A DNA stretch of 64,000 nt from Triticum aestivum (GCF_018294505.1 NC_057803.1:688914847-688978846); one strand, 5' to 3'. Positions 1 to 11,440 are shown, counted from the first letter of the stretch. The notes: a model not told the origin generated them from the letters alone. Made by a program: numbers and translations.

Positions 1-330
1 TAGCCTCTTATTTTTTAGCACACAAATAGATGATAACCACATAACAAAGAGGAAGACGAGAAAAGAATAGAGGTGAGATGTAAGGACACACATATGGGAA
101 TTAGAGACATCAGAAAAGTAGAAACCTGCAAAAAACCGGTCTTACTGTGTTGCTTCATGCGAGGCGCCTCTTCCACTTCTGGACGATGGAGAACTCACCC
201 AAGAGTGCCAAGTTGTACTAAATGAACATGCTTGGCGTTAAAAACGTGGCTTTTGCACCTTTCCATCTAGAGCAGCTGTGTGTTAACCCATATCAAATTC
301 CTTGGCATCTGAGGAGTGGCGGAGGTCGGT
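1..330. repeat. Local dispersed repeat R1, copy 1
   Basis: This stretch matches 5490-5815 over about 320 bases with many small differences. Shared landmarks in order are a GAAGACGAGAAAA-type purine run, GGAGACATCAGAA, a GGCGCCTCTTCCAC-like block, TGCCAAGTT and a CATCTGGAGCAG-like block followed by TGTGTGTCAACCCA. The purine run plus GAGACATCAGAA block also recurs near 14297-14400 and 17784-17870. No coding potential stands out. It may be flanking sequence of a duplicated gene or part of an unnamed transposon. The repeat relation is visible directly; its identity is unknown. Confidence 0.6.
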
Positions 331-439
331 TTTTTTATAGGTTAGGCAAAACTGAAGCATAAAAGTAGTATGATGCAAAATTGAAGAAGAAAATATGCGC
401 AAATATGGTTATATGATCTAAATAGATTCATAAAAATTT

Positions 440-1235
440 ACAATGGAATATGAACCACCAACCACGACAGCTGCAATTTCATCGATGTTGCACCCACGAG
501 ATGCTGGCTATTGTGGTCCTTCTTGCAGGAAATTGGCCGGGAGAGTGCCGGTTATGGTGCTAAGGCCCGCTTTTCCAGTCTACCGTCAACTGCCCCGTTT
601 GCCGTTACATTTTTTTGCCCGCCGTTGTGTATAGCTTTGCTCTCTGTTCCTCATGGAACGCATGGCAATTCAGCTAGGGACCAAGCTGTCACTTGGTTGA
701 GACACACCAAAGCGGCTCAGCTGTTGTGACTAAGCAACACGCCACCACATATTTTCCCGAGGAACATAACGACAACAACAAATCACACTGACACGATCAC
801 GCTCATTGTGGATGCACTTTTGTTGAGATGTACCTTAGCAACTTTGCCTTCAATGTGCAGGTACAAAGATAGCACTACGCCAAGTTTCCCTGATTAAAAT
901 CCTGTAGAAGCATGTAATAGTGAGTAACTGCCGTAGCGGCCCAACTAACAATCACCCGACTGATTCTAGCGGGAAACAACACGAGCACACGAACAATTTG
1001 TTGGTTGCAAACTTGCTGAAGTTTATAAAACTTATCAAGACATATTCAAAAGTGGTCTGCTTGCAAAGCCCTTGTCCCAAGGAATACATATATACAGCGA
1101 AACATAAATTTGAATTTTGGTTCAAAAGATACAACTGATTCAAGTATGAAAGTCAAAAGAAAAGGCATGCAAGTTTGGATAGCTCGAGCTGCAAAAAGCT
1201 TCCATGCATGGACCCCAAATCATCTCTCGAAATTA
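440..1235. repeat. Local duplication D2, copy 1
   Basis: This block is a diverged duplicate of 2190-2952 in the same orientation. Both open with GCAATTTCATCGATGTTG, then a TGGTCCTTCTTGCAGGAAAT segment, a GACACGATCACGCTGA-like segment, an ACTGATTCTAGC segment and a closing CCATGCATGGACMCCAAATCATCTCT. Short open frames inside are not conserved between the copies in a way that suggests a protein. The unit may be part of an unrecognised transposon or duplicated non-coding DNA. Confidence 0.65.
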
Positions 1236-1608
1236 CACCGCGAGCTCTCCAGAACGTATTTAAGTTCAGAAGTAGTATTCTTTCCATTTCTTTCTAGTTT
1301 CCCCTCTAAACTCTGGCTCCGCATTCCCAAAATTAACATTCTACATAATTCCTTGTAAATTATGTTTAGAGATAAAAGGCGTAGATATATGTCCAGAAAT
1401 GAACATGTTTGATCTTGTTGCTATTTCTATTGTAATGCCATCGTACTCCATTGTATAACCGTATTGTGTGATAATTGACCCACGGTACGGTGCTTCTCCC
1501 CCATCGACTTTGAACCCTCGATCTCTCTGTATCCAATGAAACAAATATTATCTATAACAAAATTTACGTAGAACAAAGACTCTATAAAATCATAAATTCA
1601 TGATATAT
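1236..1608. other. Unassigned AT-rich stretch
   Basis: It lies between a duplicated block and a long-inverted-repeat element. I see no coding frame longer than about 80 codons, no repeat and no RNA gene. Confidence 0.4.
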
Positions 1609-2047
1609 AGGCCCTCAGGAAAATATCAGGCGTACCCACCCATGAGGTGCTCCCCATGCTCCAATTTCAAAACATCAATTTAAATGTTTCCAATGTTATC
1701 AAAGGAAATGTGAATGTTCACAGGGAATGTGACTATAACCCCTAAAAATTTCAGATCCAAACTTGAATATTTACATTCAGAAACAAAAAAGACAAATTCA
1801 AATGTGAATAGTGTGAAATGTTGTTTTTGTCTTTTTATGACACTATTTATGCTAGATTTCATATTTTTGTTTCCCGCTGCGCATTTCGAGTTTGGATCTG
1901 ATATTACTAGGAGTTGTAGTCACATTCCTTGTGAACATTCACAAAAAAATTCAGAATTTTTTGAAACATTTAAAATTGCTTTTTTTGAAGTTGAAGCATG
2001 AGGAGCACCCCAAGGATGGCAACGCCTGATATTTCCCCATAGGCCCT
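1609..2047. mobile_element. Long-inverted-repeat (foldback or MULE-like) MITE
   Basis: The left arm from AGGCCCTCAGG and the reverse complement of the right arm from AGGGCCTATGG run in parallel for roughly 180-200 bases. Shared blocks in order are AAATATCAGGCG, a GGTGCTCC(C/T)CATGCT block, AAATGTTTC, GTGAATGTTCACA, GGAATGTGACTA and TCAGATCCAAACT. The short middle is AT-rich. About 440 bases with arms covering most of the length fits a non-autonomous Mutator-type or foldback element. No clear target duplication was seen, so the ends are uncertain by a few bases. Small open frames on both strands are by-products of the inverted structure. Confidence 0.7.
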
Positions 2048-2074
2048 CCTGACAACAAACATGATTCTTTTGTA

Positions 2075-2190
2075 TTGATATTTCTATTGTACAGTCTAAT
2101 TGTTCTCCCTTGTACAAATACTTGCCAAATTATCAACTCATGGGGCTTCACTGCCATGTATATCTTTCCACGGATCTATCTCTTTGCTGA
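2075..2190. repeat. Block shared with 4270-4375
   Basis: It resembles 4270-4375 in the same orientation. Both contain TTGTACAAATACTTGCCAAATTA-like sequence, an ACTCA(T/C)G(G/A)GG(C/T)TTCACTG segment and TCTATCTCTTTGCTGA. Here it runs directly into duplicated block D2 copy 2. This suggests a longer ancestral unit of which only parts remain at each site. Confidence 0.55.
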
Positions 2191-2952
2191 AACCAACGTA
2201 CCAACCTCGAGAGGTGCAATTTCATCGATGTTGCGCCAAGGTGATGCTGGCTTTTGTGGTCCTTCTTGCAGGAAATGGGCCGGGAGTGTCGGTTGTTGTA
2301 TGAACGCCCGCTTATCGAGTCTTCCACCAACTGCTGCGCTGGCCGTTAGAATTTTTGCCTGCCGTCCTGTATAGGATTCCTCTCTGTTCCCCTTTGAACA
2401 CACGGGAATTCAGCTATGGACCGAGCGGTCACTTGGTCGAGACGCACCGAAACGGTTCAGCACGTATTTTCCAGTGATACGCAACGACAACGACAAATCA
2501 CGCTGACCCTATCCTGCTGATTGCGGATGCACTTTCGTTGAGACGCCTTAGGAAGCTGGCCTGGAAGACGCATGTACAAAGGTAGCACTGCGCCAAGCTT
2601 GCCTGATCAAAATCCTCTAGAAGCATGTACTAGTGACTAATTGCCGTAGCAGGCCAACTAACGATCACCCGACTGATTCTAGCCGGAAACAAACACAGGC
2701 ACGCGAACAATTCGTTGGTAGCAAACTTGCTGGAGTTTATAAAACTTATCAAGATGTATTCAAAAGTGGTCTTCTTGCAAAGACCTCGTCGCAAGGAGTA
2801 CAAATTTGCAGCAAAACATATATTGGGTTTTTGTTTCGAAAGATATACTGTAATACATTCAAATATGAAAGTCAAAAGAAAAAGCCAACGATGTTGGATG
2901 GTTGGAGCTGCGAAAAGCTGCCATGCATGGACACCAAATCATCTCTTGATAT
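2190..2952. repeat. Local duplication D2, copy 2
   Basis: Partner of 440-1235, same orientation, collinear over its length, with numerous substitutions and small gaps. The copies are about 1.75 kb apart and separated by an inverted-repeat MITE. No protein can be supported. Confidence 0.65.
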
Positions 2953-3159
2953 TTCTATTGGAAAACTGATCTGATTCGTCTGGATGTAAACTCTCGACTC
3001 GTCAGCCTCCTCCCTTGCACGACACGTGCCCCCATGGGGCCCATCCACCGCTTCCGACCTCCCAACCTTATCTCCGACTGCAAGCAACTACGTCGTCCAC
3101 TCGTTCGGTTGTTCCTCTCGACGTCAGGTGGGCCAGCTTTCACCATGCAGCGAAAGCGG

Positions 3160-4140
3160 ACCAGTTAGGTGGCGCGAGTGTGGCTGCGAGCTGCTTCAAC
3201 TCGCACGAGTGGGACGCCTACGATTCTGGAAACCAACAAGTTCCACTTCTGCAAGGCGGCACCGTTAGTGATGCTAGCCGATGTAGCGAATTGGCGACAC
3301 CGATGCGGTGGCGCGAAGCTGTAGGCGACGAGGGGCGCGGCCGCCGGTGCTATGACGCCATGCTGCAACTGATGGTGTCACTGCTTCAACAACAAATTGT
3401 TGCGATGGCGGCAGTCGCCGGTGTTGCGACTGGCGCTGCAAAGAGGCAGGCGGCGTCCTTATTGCAAATCCATTCGAGGTTATTGCGATGGTCCGGCGAC
3501 CGTCTGTATGCTGCGGCGGTCCAACGACCCGGTCGGGATGCTACAATGACCGCTGACGACCAGCTAGGCGTTGCCACGAGTGGATGTTGAGACAACATGC
3601 TTTCAACTGCGGAGGCAGTATCTCGGCGGCTCTCTGAGTACGAATCCGCTCGTTGACGAGAGTGCTGGAGACCTTCGGATGCTACGAGTCTGCTTGCTAG
3701 AAGCATCTGATGCTACGAGGTTAGCGGCGGGTATGGAGAGGGAGCGCCAGTGCTGGGACGTGGTAATTCTAGCGGTGGCCTCGTTGCAGCAGCGCCGACT
3801 GCTGCGACAAGGGGATGCGGCAGCGGTGGCCGGCAGCGAGCCAGCTTCAGCAACGCCAACTGCTGCAAGGAGTTGCAGCAGCAATGACCGACAGCGAAAT
3901 CGGCTGCAGCAACGGCGGCTGCTACGACGAGGGGGCTGCAGCAGCGGTGACTGCCGGTGAAGACGACTGCAGCAATAGTGACTGCTGCAACGTGCGAGTG
4001 GCAGCAGTGGCGGACGGCAGCAAGCCGGCTGCAGCAACAAGGGACAACAACGGTGGTCTCGGCGGTGGAGCTGGCTGTAGAAACGCTGGCTGCTGCATGA
4101 CCGGCGGTGTCGGCGAGCTGGCTATATCGTGCATAGGGAG
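3160..4140. repeat. Degenerate GC-rich GCA/GCTGC repeat tract
   Basis: From about 3160 the base composition shifts to GC-rich, and from about 3780 the sequence becomes an irregular array of CTGCAGCAACGGCGGCTGC-like units. The array causes overlapping long open frames on both strands (for example 3015-3590 plus, 3713-4339 minus), whose translations are low-complexity Ala/Cys/Ser/Leu/Arg. Frames open on several strands at once indicate compositional openness rather than a gene. I recall similar tracts in grass transposon interiors, but the family is not identified here. Confidence 0.5.
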
Positions 4141-4269
4141 ATGAGGAGCAACGAAGTGAACAATGCCCAGAATAGAGATGGCCTTGATTCATCCAACGGC
4201 TACAGTGAGCCTGATCGGCTGTTCTTTTCCTCCTTGCATTCGGATGGCGCCTAGCTTCTGCCTCTCTAT

Positions 4270-4375
4270 TGTGTAGTCTTCTCCCATGTATAAACACTTG
4301 GCAAATTACAAACTCACGAGGTTTCACTGTGATGAACATCTTTCCACGTATCTATCTCTTTGCTGACACCACGAA
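4270..4375. repeat. Block shared with 2075-2190
   Basis: Diverged copy of 2075-2190 (see there), ending at TCTATCTCTTTGCTGACACC. After it the resemblance stops. Confidence 0.5.
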
Positions 4376-5489
4376 TGCGAACATGATATGGATGATTGTG
4401 CCATAATTGTCATATGACTACAATATTTTGCAAAAAAAAGGTCATATGACTACAATAACTCCAACCTAGTCCAGAATTTTTGTAAGAGGCTTACATGTTG
4501 TGTTGTAGGGAGCAGTCCATCGTGCAGTCCTATCTTATTCATAAAATTTGGTTGCTCTAATTTTATTTCGTGCGCATAATATACTTGGGTCCATATTTTA
4601 TAAAACATAATATTGGGATATATTTGTGTAATATCAATGATAGTGTTAGAATAAATCTGAGGTGCACAGTCGATCCACCAAGACCCAAACTATCACACGA
4701 GCACAACACCGAGATTTATTGACGAGGTCCCATATGGCTACATCCCCGGGGCCTGAATACGGGCGCTACTCCTCGTGACACCGTCACAATATCGCACCCC
4801 GGCCGCCCGGGTGCCAACACACGCCGCTGGTTCCACAGCGTGCCTATGCTATTATGTTGGCATAGGTTATATCGTGTTCCTATTAGGACACTATTCCATA
4901 ATCATATCTACACACCAAAAGATCCTGTACAAAATATTCGACACAATTGTAACAGACAGTATATTACCTAGGTAAAACTACAAAGTGTCAGAGATTCATC
5001 CGTACATAGTAATCGTTATAAGTGCCATTACTTGTCGAAGACGTTCCTTTGGAGGAACTTTCTTTATTTTCGTTTGAAAAACAACAGGTTAGAGTTCACG
5101 ATTGTTGCCATTTGGCAATGTTCGCTGCATAATAATAGCCAATCAGGCTTCACTTTCCAAAAAATTTAGTATTTTAGTTGTCTGCATGCTCAGCTTCTCT
5201 TTTATGTAGTGTTGTTACATACTCTTGGTGATCTATGTAACAGTTCAAATTTTAGTAAAATTCCTTCCAAAAGAAATATGAAGACGGATGCTTATCAACA
5301 AATCAATTAAGGTCCCCATAGCAACCCATGTTCATAAACCTCATCAATACATAATGAATATACTTGAACAACCAGGTGTTACTTTGTGTGGATAATGCAC
5401 TCCACATCGCCCCTATAAATATAATCCATCTCATTGAAGCAAGTAGGAAGTCCATATTGAGCACCCATCTGTGTTACATTAACATCTTT
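4376..5489. other. Non-genic stretch with possible LTR debris and a TATA-like site
   Basis: A segment near 4680-4740 (CACCAAGACCCAAACTATCAC followed by CACCGAGATTTATT) looks like grass retrotransposon LTR debris, but the family cannot be named. Near 5410 the sequence CCTATAAATATAATCC could act as a TATA box, without a convincing coding region downstream. No long frame is present. Confidence 0.3.
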
Positions 5490-5815
5490 TTTTTATATGT
5501 ACATATTAGCAGATAAATAGGTGACAACTACATAATCAAAGAGGAGGACGAGAAAAAGAAGAGAGATGCAATGTAACGAGAAAAAGAATTGGAGACATCA
5601 GAAGATTAGAAAACTGCCAGAAGCAAGTCTTACTCACTTTGCCGCTTCGTACCAGGTGCCTCTTCCACTGCTCGACAAACGAGAATTGACTTACGACTGC
5701 CAAGTTTTACAAACTGCTCTGGCTTGGCGGTGAAACTGTTGCCTTTGACACTTTTTCATCTGGAGCAGATGTGTGTCAACCCACATCCAGTTCCTTGTGG
5801 TCATGCTCGTGTCTA
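5490..5815. repeat. Local dispersed repeat R1, copy 2
   Basis: Partner of 1-330 in the same orientation. Its opening purine run (GAGGAGGACGAGAAAAAG) and GGAGACATCAGAAGATTAG block also match parts of 14297-14400. No gene is visible in it. Confidence 0.6.
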
Positions 5816-6236
5816 CACAAGGAGACTGAATGCTTGGGAATGGGATTGTAAAAAAAGAGGAGGTCAGGTGCCTTCTCTACCTTGGGAACGGACAATCAGC
5901 TAGCTTCACCCACCCGCCTTCGCCGCTTTAGTGTTCTGTTGGGGTGTGACTCCGGCATCAACCTTGCAATTGCAAGTCACTATCACCGGAGATGTACGAT
6001 CTTTTGTTATGTATGATTACTTATCTGATTATTTTTCAGTGTGTCGCTACTTTGCCGATACTATTAATCTTGGCTTTTCAGTTTCCCTAGATATTATGTT
6101 ATATCAAGCTTTTCAGGGCCAATGTTTTGGTTACTGGGTGATAAATTTAGTTACCACATCTTAAACGCGTTTCTCGCACCTCCACAACAAATTATCAGAT
6201 GGAGAAAAGTTATATATTTTGTTTGAAAATTTGAAT
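5816..6236. other. No recognisable feature
   Basis: The longest frame (5931-6164, 77 codons, starting at a non-ATG codon) has no recognisable domain and no conserved partner in the window. I do not call it a gene. Confidence 0.3.
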
Positions 6237-6600
6237 TTACAAAATAAATATATAATTAAACACATAGTATCTCCTAGTGATGAAATAGAGCAGAAACTTT
6301 TTGGATTTCCCATGGGAAAATGGAAACAGGGAGGAAATGAGGAATTGGAAATAGAATATTGCAGAATGAAAACATAAATGAAATTTATTACTACATGAAA
6401 ACCGAAACCGAAATGGAATGGCGTTTTCCAACGGAATAACCACGGAAACGGAAATTCCGTTTCCGTAAAAACGATACTTCCCTTTTATTATGGCTACTAT
6501 GTGAGTCAGTCCAACACTCAATAAAACACGCCCAAAATCCAAGACAACACCTAATAATTAATCCCCTTCTGCATTTCACTATCCCTAATAGGCCAGCTCA
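6237..6600. repeat. GGAAACGGAA-rich segment with perfect palindrome
   Basis: The segment carries repeated GAAACGGAA/CCGAAACCG motifs and a perfect palindrome at 6442-6466 (12-base arms ACGGAAACGGAA around a single A). CACTATCCCTAA near 6577 would read TTAGGGATAGTG on the other strand, reminiscent of hAT ends beginning TAGGGAT. Related TTTCCATTTCCGTTT wording occurs at 46770-47030. A hAT remnant is possible but not shown. Confidence 0.3.
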
Positions 6601-7197
6601 CTCGCCTCCCGCCCATTCTCGCTGTACTGTCCAGGTACCTCCACGTGGTGCGGGCATGCAGCTGGTTTAGGAGATAACTGAAAGTCGTTGTAGTCTTATA
6701 AATCCAAATAGTTTGCTTCTTTCTTTGTCATGTTCTACATTTATTAAGATGTTTTTAGTTACGACGAATGACTGGTTTGGTATCCCTGTGCAAACCATAT
6801 TAATTATATATAGTATTTGTTTCCATATTTGCTTCAGAGATTTGTTTATGCATTTCCACAATAATATGAAAGCAAACTGTTTCCATTCCTAGTGTCGCCA
6901 AATAGTTACTGTGTCTTCAATTGCAGTTGGTCACTATTTCAAATCGCTACGGGCACTTTTTATTCATTATTTGATGGTGAAGTGAACAGTAGAAGTTCAA
7001 TATGTATCTATTCAAGTTCAAAAAGGTTTAAATTCAGAATCACCGGAAAATTTCAAGCGGAACTTGTAGGGTAATTGGGTTGTACCCAGTTATCTCGTCT
7101 CCCTCGGGAAAAAAATTACCATGATTAACAAATATTTGGAGCTGTATTCTCTTGTAGCCTTGGACTTCTGAGCCATTCGGCCGCGATGGGCACCACA

Positions 7198-7223
7198 GTG
7201 TGTGTGTGTGTGTGTGTGTGTGT
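7198..7223. repeat. (GT)n microsatellite
   Basis: Thirteen uninterrupted GT dinucleotides lie in non-coding DNA. On the minus strand they are read as a Thr-His run in two spurious frames. Confidence 0.95.
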
Positions 7224-7309
7224 TCTCTCACCGTGCACGCGCGCATGTCCTTCATGGCTGAAGGGAAAGGAAGAGTATGACAGTGTGGCTTGCAGTTCAG
7301 GGTGAGAAG

Positions 7310-7870
7310 GCAGACTGACGACACTGGCGTAGCTAGTTTCGATACAGAGGTGTTCCAGTTTCACTGCGGTGGGTGGGCAGTTCCAAGGTACTAAATCATG
7401 ACATGAAGCTACCGGGCATGCATTGAAGTGAATAAGCTAGACGTATCCACCGAACGTTTATGTATGTGAGTAATGATGACAAGAAACAATCAGCCAAATG
7501 CATAGAAGGACTAATTAATGCGTACATATGCATGGCTATAGATTTCTTTGCGGTAATAAAATGCATGGAGGGATATACAAACCATCCTCAGGCTTGTTAG
7601 TTCCTCTAGCAAGCTAGGATTCGTCAACAACCATATTCTCTTTTCCAATAAATCGATCACAACACACGACAACCACCGGCCGGCCGGTGAGTCACGCGGG
7701 ATTAGGAGGGACCGGGAATGAAACTCAAACCTGGTTCTAGCCTTGGCCATCTCTTCGGCCAGTGATGAGGCGTATGGAGAAACAAGATAGGATTCGCACG
7801 TTGCTGCAAATTCATTTTTTCGGCGTCTCACTCGTACCACCCTGTTACCGGACGACGCATGTAGTTCGCA
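7310..7870. repeat. Dispersed repeat R3, copy 1
   Basis: This block has collinear partners at 41440-42080 and 43860-44400, all in the same orientation. Shared landmarks are GGCGTAGCTA (two copies), TGACATGAA(G/A)CTA, CACCGAACGT-like, TAATGATGACAA-like, GGACTAATTAA, AGGATTAGGAGG-like and GGCCA(G/A)TGATGAGGCGTA (first two copies). The copies are strongly diverged. No protein is conserved among them. They may be relics of an unnamed element or of a duplicated gene flank. Confidence 0.6.
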
Positions 7871-8015
7871 GCACTAGTGTATCGACTTGCAGAGGTGAGA
7901 AGAGGTGTATTTTGCTTATAATTAGTTCCTGTATTTTCTCCTTGAGAAAAAGCTACCACTGTCATCTCGTGCAATCGTGTGGGGACACAACTTTTATTGA
8001 TACTTAATATTGTTA

Positions 8016-8046
8016 CTAGGACAATGCCCGCGTGTTGCTACGGGCA
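8016..8046 (-). mobile_element. Helitron-like 3' terminus (minus strand)
   Basis: Read on the minus strand, a hairpin with 6-base arms TGCCCG/CGGGCA (8025-8030 and 8041-8046, 10-base loop) is followed by a short spacer and CTAG, then T. This is the usual Helitron 3' end: a GC-rich hairpin shortly before CTRR, inserted at an A|T site. No matching 5' TC end and no RepHel protein were identified, so element length and autonomy are unknown. Confidence 0.45.
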
Positions 8047-8319
8047 GAAGGTGAAAAATGCCTCAAGCACGTTACAACAAGCACTAACGTTTCTCTTTCT
8101 GCGTCGCACGTTTGGAGCGACCATTGTGATTTTGAAACAGGTATATGTTTTGAAGATAAAATGGGAAGGCCCAACTGAAGCACCTAAAGATGAGAGGGGA
8201 TCGAGATGATGCAAGAGATACCTACAGTCTGTGAACACCATTCATGTCAAACATATATCTTTATGATCCTGATGCACACCAAGCAATATTATCTCTAACA
8301 TTGTTTATTCAACAATGTA

Positions 8320-8400
8320 CTCCCTCTGTCCCATAATATAAGAACGTTTTTTATACTATACTAGTGTCAAAATCGTTCTTATATTATGGGACGGAGGGAG
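8320..8400. mobile_element. Stowaway MITE (Tc1/mariner type)
   Basis: An 81-base element runs from CTCCCTCTGTCCCATAATAT to ATATTATGGGACGGAGGGAG and is flanked by TA on both sides (8318-8319 and 8401-8402). The inverted repeats cover over 30 bases each, with two small differences. Terminus CTCCCTCYGT and TA duplication are diagnostic of Stowaway elements. It resembles the wheat Athos/Thalos groups from memory. It has no coding capacity. Confidence 0.95.
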
Positions 8401-8562
8401 TAGTCAATAACACCTCCTTAAAGTCCTCCAAAGGTTGTGGGCCCATTGGTGACCTAATACTAACAATTTCCTAGCAGTTGTAGGTAACAATCAGAACATT
8501 ACTAATTCTACTTTGCCGAGTAGGGCATTTTGGAGGCCGACCTCCATGGAGGACATCGTTTT

Positions 8563-8710
8563 GAAATAAATCGAAATTCAAACTTTTTATAATGGAAATA
8601 AAACATTTTTACAAATGTTTGGAAGCTAATAGGACTACTTGAAATTAATCAAAATCCAAACCTTTCAAAATGGACACAGAACATTAGTACAAATTTTTGG
8701 AAGCTAATAG
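8563..8710. repeat. Two-copy direct repeat, 78-base spacing
   Basis: Copies 8563-8632 and 8641-8710 both start GAAAT(A/T)AATC and end TTTGGAAGCTAATAG, with a shared AATGGA and TACAAAT core. They differ at about a fifth of positions. This is an old tandem duplication in non-coding AT-rich DNA. Confidence 0.8.
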
Positions 8711-9720
8711 TACAATCAGAACATCACTATTTTTCACTTATAACATCTTTGTACTTATTTTAAGGGTGACTCTCTACTGGAGCATTAACTAATTCATTCT
8801 TGAAATATTCGAAAGGAAACATATTGACCAAGCAAAAATCACTTCAGCACAAGAGCATTGTGACAAATATAAAAAAGGATTAAGATGATATTTTCCGAAT
8901 TGTTTTGCTATGTTTTCTTCAGTTGGTGTAGCGTGGGTGAACCGAGCTGGGGCTCAGCCACTACTTTCCCATTCATGAAATAAATTTGTACAATATTGTC
9001 TTATCCAGAAAGAAATAAGCTCATACATCAAAGTATCATGAAGAAAATGATTCCATGTTATCTCAGTTCCAAAGGGAAACTGATATCAATTCATTGAGAT
9101 TTAAATAAATGAGAACCGTTAAATTTATGTATGTCTCCGTTTTTAGTGAGTTCAATAACAAGCTCGCGGGTACGTACACAGAAGAAATATAGACCGTGAG
9201 CTTAGGTCCACTTTACGTGATAATTATCGAAAAGGGAACACCAGAAGAGAAAACACCCAAACAAACTTGAGAAAGCACATGCAAGCAAATAAGCCTATGT
9301 TTTTTTTCGGATGAACATATGAAACATTGCAGTAACTAAACACAGTAACAAACTCGTTCGAAGGTAACCATATTATAATTTGATCCAGACTCCTGACTGA
9401 AGAAATCAGAAAAAAATAAATCTCCTGAAGATAACTATAATAATTTTCTAATGACTATTTTTGGAGAAAAAATCATATAATCAGAACATGTTGTTTGTTC
9501 AAGAACACAAAACATGTATACCATATTTCTTGTTTCACGATTACTTGTTCAACTTTATTTACCTCAATGATAATATAGTTTTAGTCCATGGAATCACCTA
9601 AAAACAGAGTACAGTTCAGCTGCACTTAAATAAGGTCCCAGGTGATTGCTCAAAAAAAAAAACTTTCCAGATGACGTAAGAAAATAAAGTAACTTCCGCT
9701 TGACACTCGTATCATTTGAC
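8711..9720. other. AT-rich interval without features
   Basis: No open frame of note, no inverted repeat and no RNA gene. It lies between two Helitron-like ends on the same strand and may be Helitron interior. Confidence 0.3.
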
Positions 9721-9724
9721 ATAA

Positions 9725-9756
9725 CTAGTAAGTTTGCATGTGCAACGCACGTGTAA
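9725..9756 (-). mobile_element. Second Helitron-like 3' terminus (minus strand)
   Basis: Read on the minus strand, a hairpin CACGTGC-GTT-GCACATG (one mismatch) is followed by a short AT spacer, then CTAG and T. It matches the layout of the terminus at 8016 but differs in sequence, so it looks like a different family or an older nested copy. Alternatively it is a terminal hairpin of another class. No 5' end was found. Confidence 0.4.
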
Positions 9757-10850
9757 TCTTCTTAGAAATAATTCTAAGCCTCCCATCCTGCATCAAGATG
9801 CCCTTTATCATTCGGAGAACACATCTCTACTAGTATATTTGTGTCATAGTGGTTATATAGCGGACATATATGCCACCTTCAATTATCTCTGAAATTTGCC
9901 AAATTGATGAAGTATTAAGAAATGAATTAATATCAATACATTTGATTGGTGAATGTTATTTAATAGCAGGTGATACCTAATACCACATGCCTATACTTAA
10001 TCCCGATCTTGACAAACACATCATATGAAACCACAGAAGAAAACATATTAAATCTATTACACAAAACACAAACTTCTGAAGTATTGAATAGCAACAAAAG
10101 AAAACTGTAAATTAACTATGCATCATCCATGACATAAGTATGCGCAAATTCCAGTGAAATCAATCATCCAACCAACTACTATGTGCACAATGGATTATAC
10201 ACAAAAGTGAAAGAAATAATGTCGACTTAATCTTTTAGTAACTCTAGTATGATTGGAGAAGCATGAAGATATTTTACTGACCTTGATACATAGTAGAACG
10301 AAACAAATAGAGCACAGAGACTTAGCAATGGCTAGTTGTCACGATGTTTTTTTCTACATAAATACGCCATCTCTGAATTTATTAAAAAGGATAGGACCTG
10401 AGCAATGAGCTATCAATTTTCCTTCACCAGTATGATGGACCTCTCGAATGGGGCTTGTTGCAACCAGCAAAGATCCTACATATTGTCACCGCAGGTTCGG
10501 AATATTAGCTTCGCCATAGCAACAACTCCAAGATTTGCAGTACTACTATCTACGCTACATTTATGCCCTTTCATATAAGTAACAACATCTATAAGATCAT
10601 CAATATGCACCTTTATAGTAAGGCAAAATGAAATAATAAGCATCTACATGATAACAGGAAGGTCAGTTTTATACCAGACTGCTTGTCAATGTACTGGATT
10701 AATCACATTGATTTGGTTTTTTCATATGGACAACACTATGCAGTTCCCATCATCTTGGTGAGCACAAATGCATAGGTAGACGTCTACACATCTGAAATTT
10801 CTAATTAGCTGAAAACGCGAGTCTGATCAGATTCAGATACACAATGGAAT
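9757..10850. other. AT-rich interval without features
   Basis: Codon-poor in all frames, with no tandem repeats and no recognisable element. Nothing to annotate. Confidence 0.3.
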
Positions 10851-11440
10851 AGAAAAAGACATCAGATCAATATGACACATGGCGGCTGGTGCGTGGCAAG
10901 GGCATGTAACTGGCCAAACTTAACGCAATGAAAGATCCAATGGCCATGGTCGTAGCTTGAGCCTGGGTTGGTTACCGGCCGGGTGGATGTAGCCTATGGA
11001 AGCTGACTATGTTGCTCGCCATTCTCCCCGCCAAGAAAGAGATCAAAGGATCCGGTTGGAGGATGTCGAGGATGCGAAGCTAGTGACGTAGTTGTCCGCG
11101 GAGCCTCCTGGATGGACGGCGAATAACACCGAAGAACATGAGGCGTCCCCGGCGGCCTGTTAGGCGATGTAGGAGGCGGCTTCCGGACGACTGACTGTAG
11201 GAGTGTGTGCCGTCGTTGACAGCCAAGCTAGGTAGTGTAGAAGGAGGCGCCGTCCCTGACGGTCGGCCAAGCGGTGTAGGGAGGTGGCGCCACTGACGGC
11301 CGAGGCGAGTTGAGGCGATGGGTTGGGGCAACACAGAGATGGGATGGGAGGTGTCGTGAAGGTGCGACGGCTGGAGGCGATGGGGGAGGCGTCGTGAAGG
11401 TGTGGCGGCTGGAGGCGATTGGGGGCAGAGCGATGATGCA
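10850..11440. other. GC-rich segment with GGCGGCTGGAGGCGATGG repeats
   Basis: This is a GC island in AT-rich surroundings. Near its right end a GGTGNGGCGGCTGGAGGCGAT phrase occurs twice (about 11359 and 11399). Modest frames exist on both strands (11080-11334 minus, 11310-11537 plus) with Arg/Gly/Ser-rich low-complexity translations. It could be a promoter or first-exon fragment captured by a Helitron, given the terminus at 8016, but no protein can be recognised. Confidence 0.3.

Noticed and set aside
3015..4339. Genes of 145-208 codons on both strands
   Set aside because: Overlapping frames on opposite strands in a GCA-rich degenerate repeat; translations are low-complexity with no domain.
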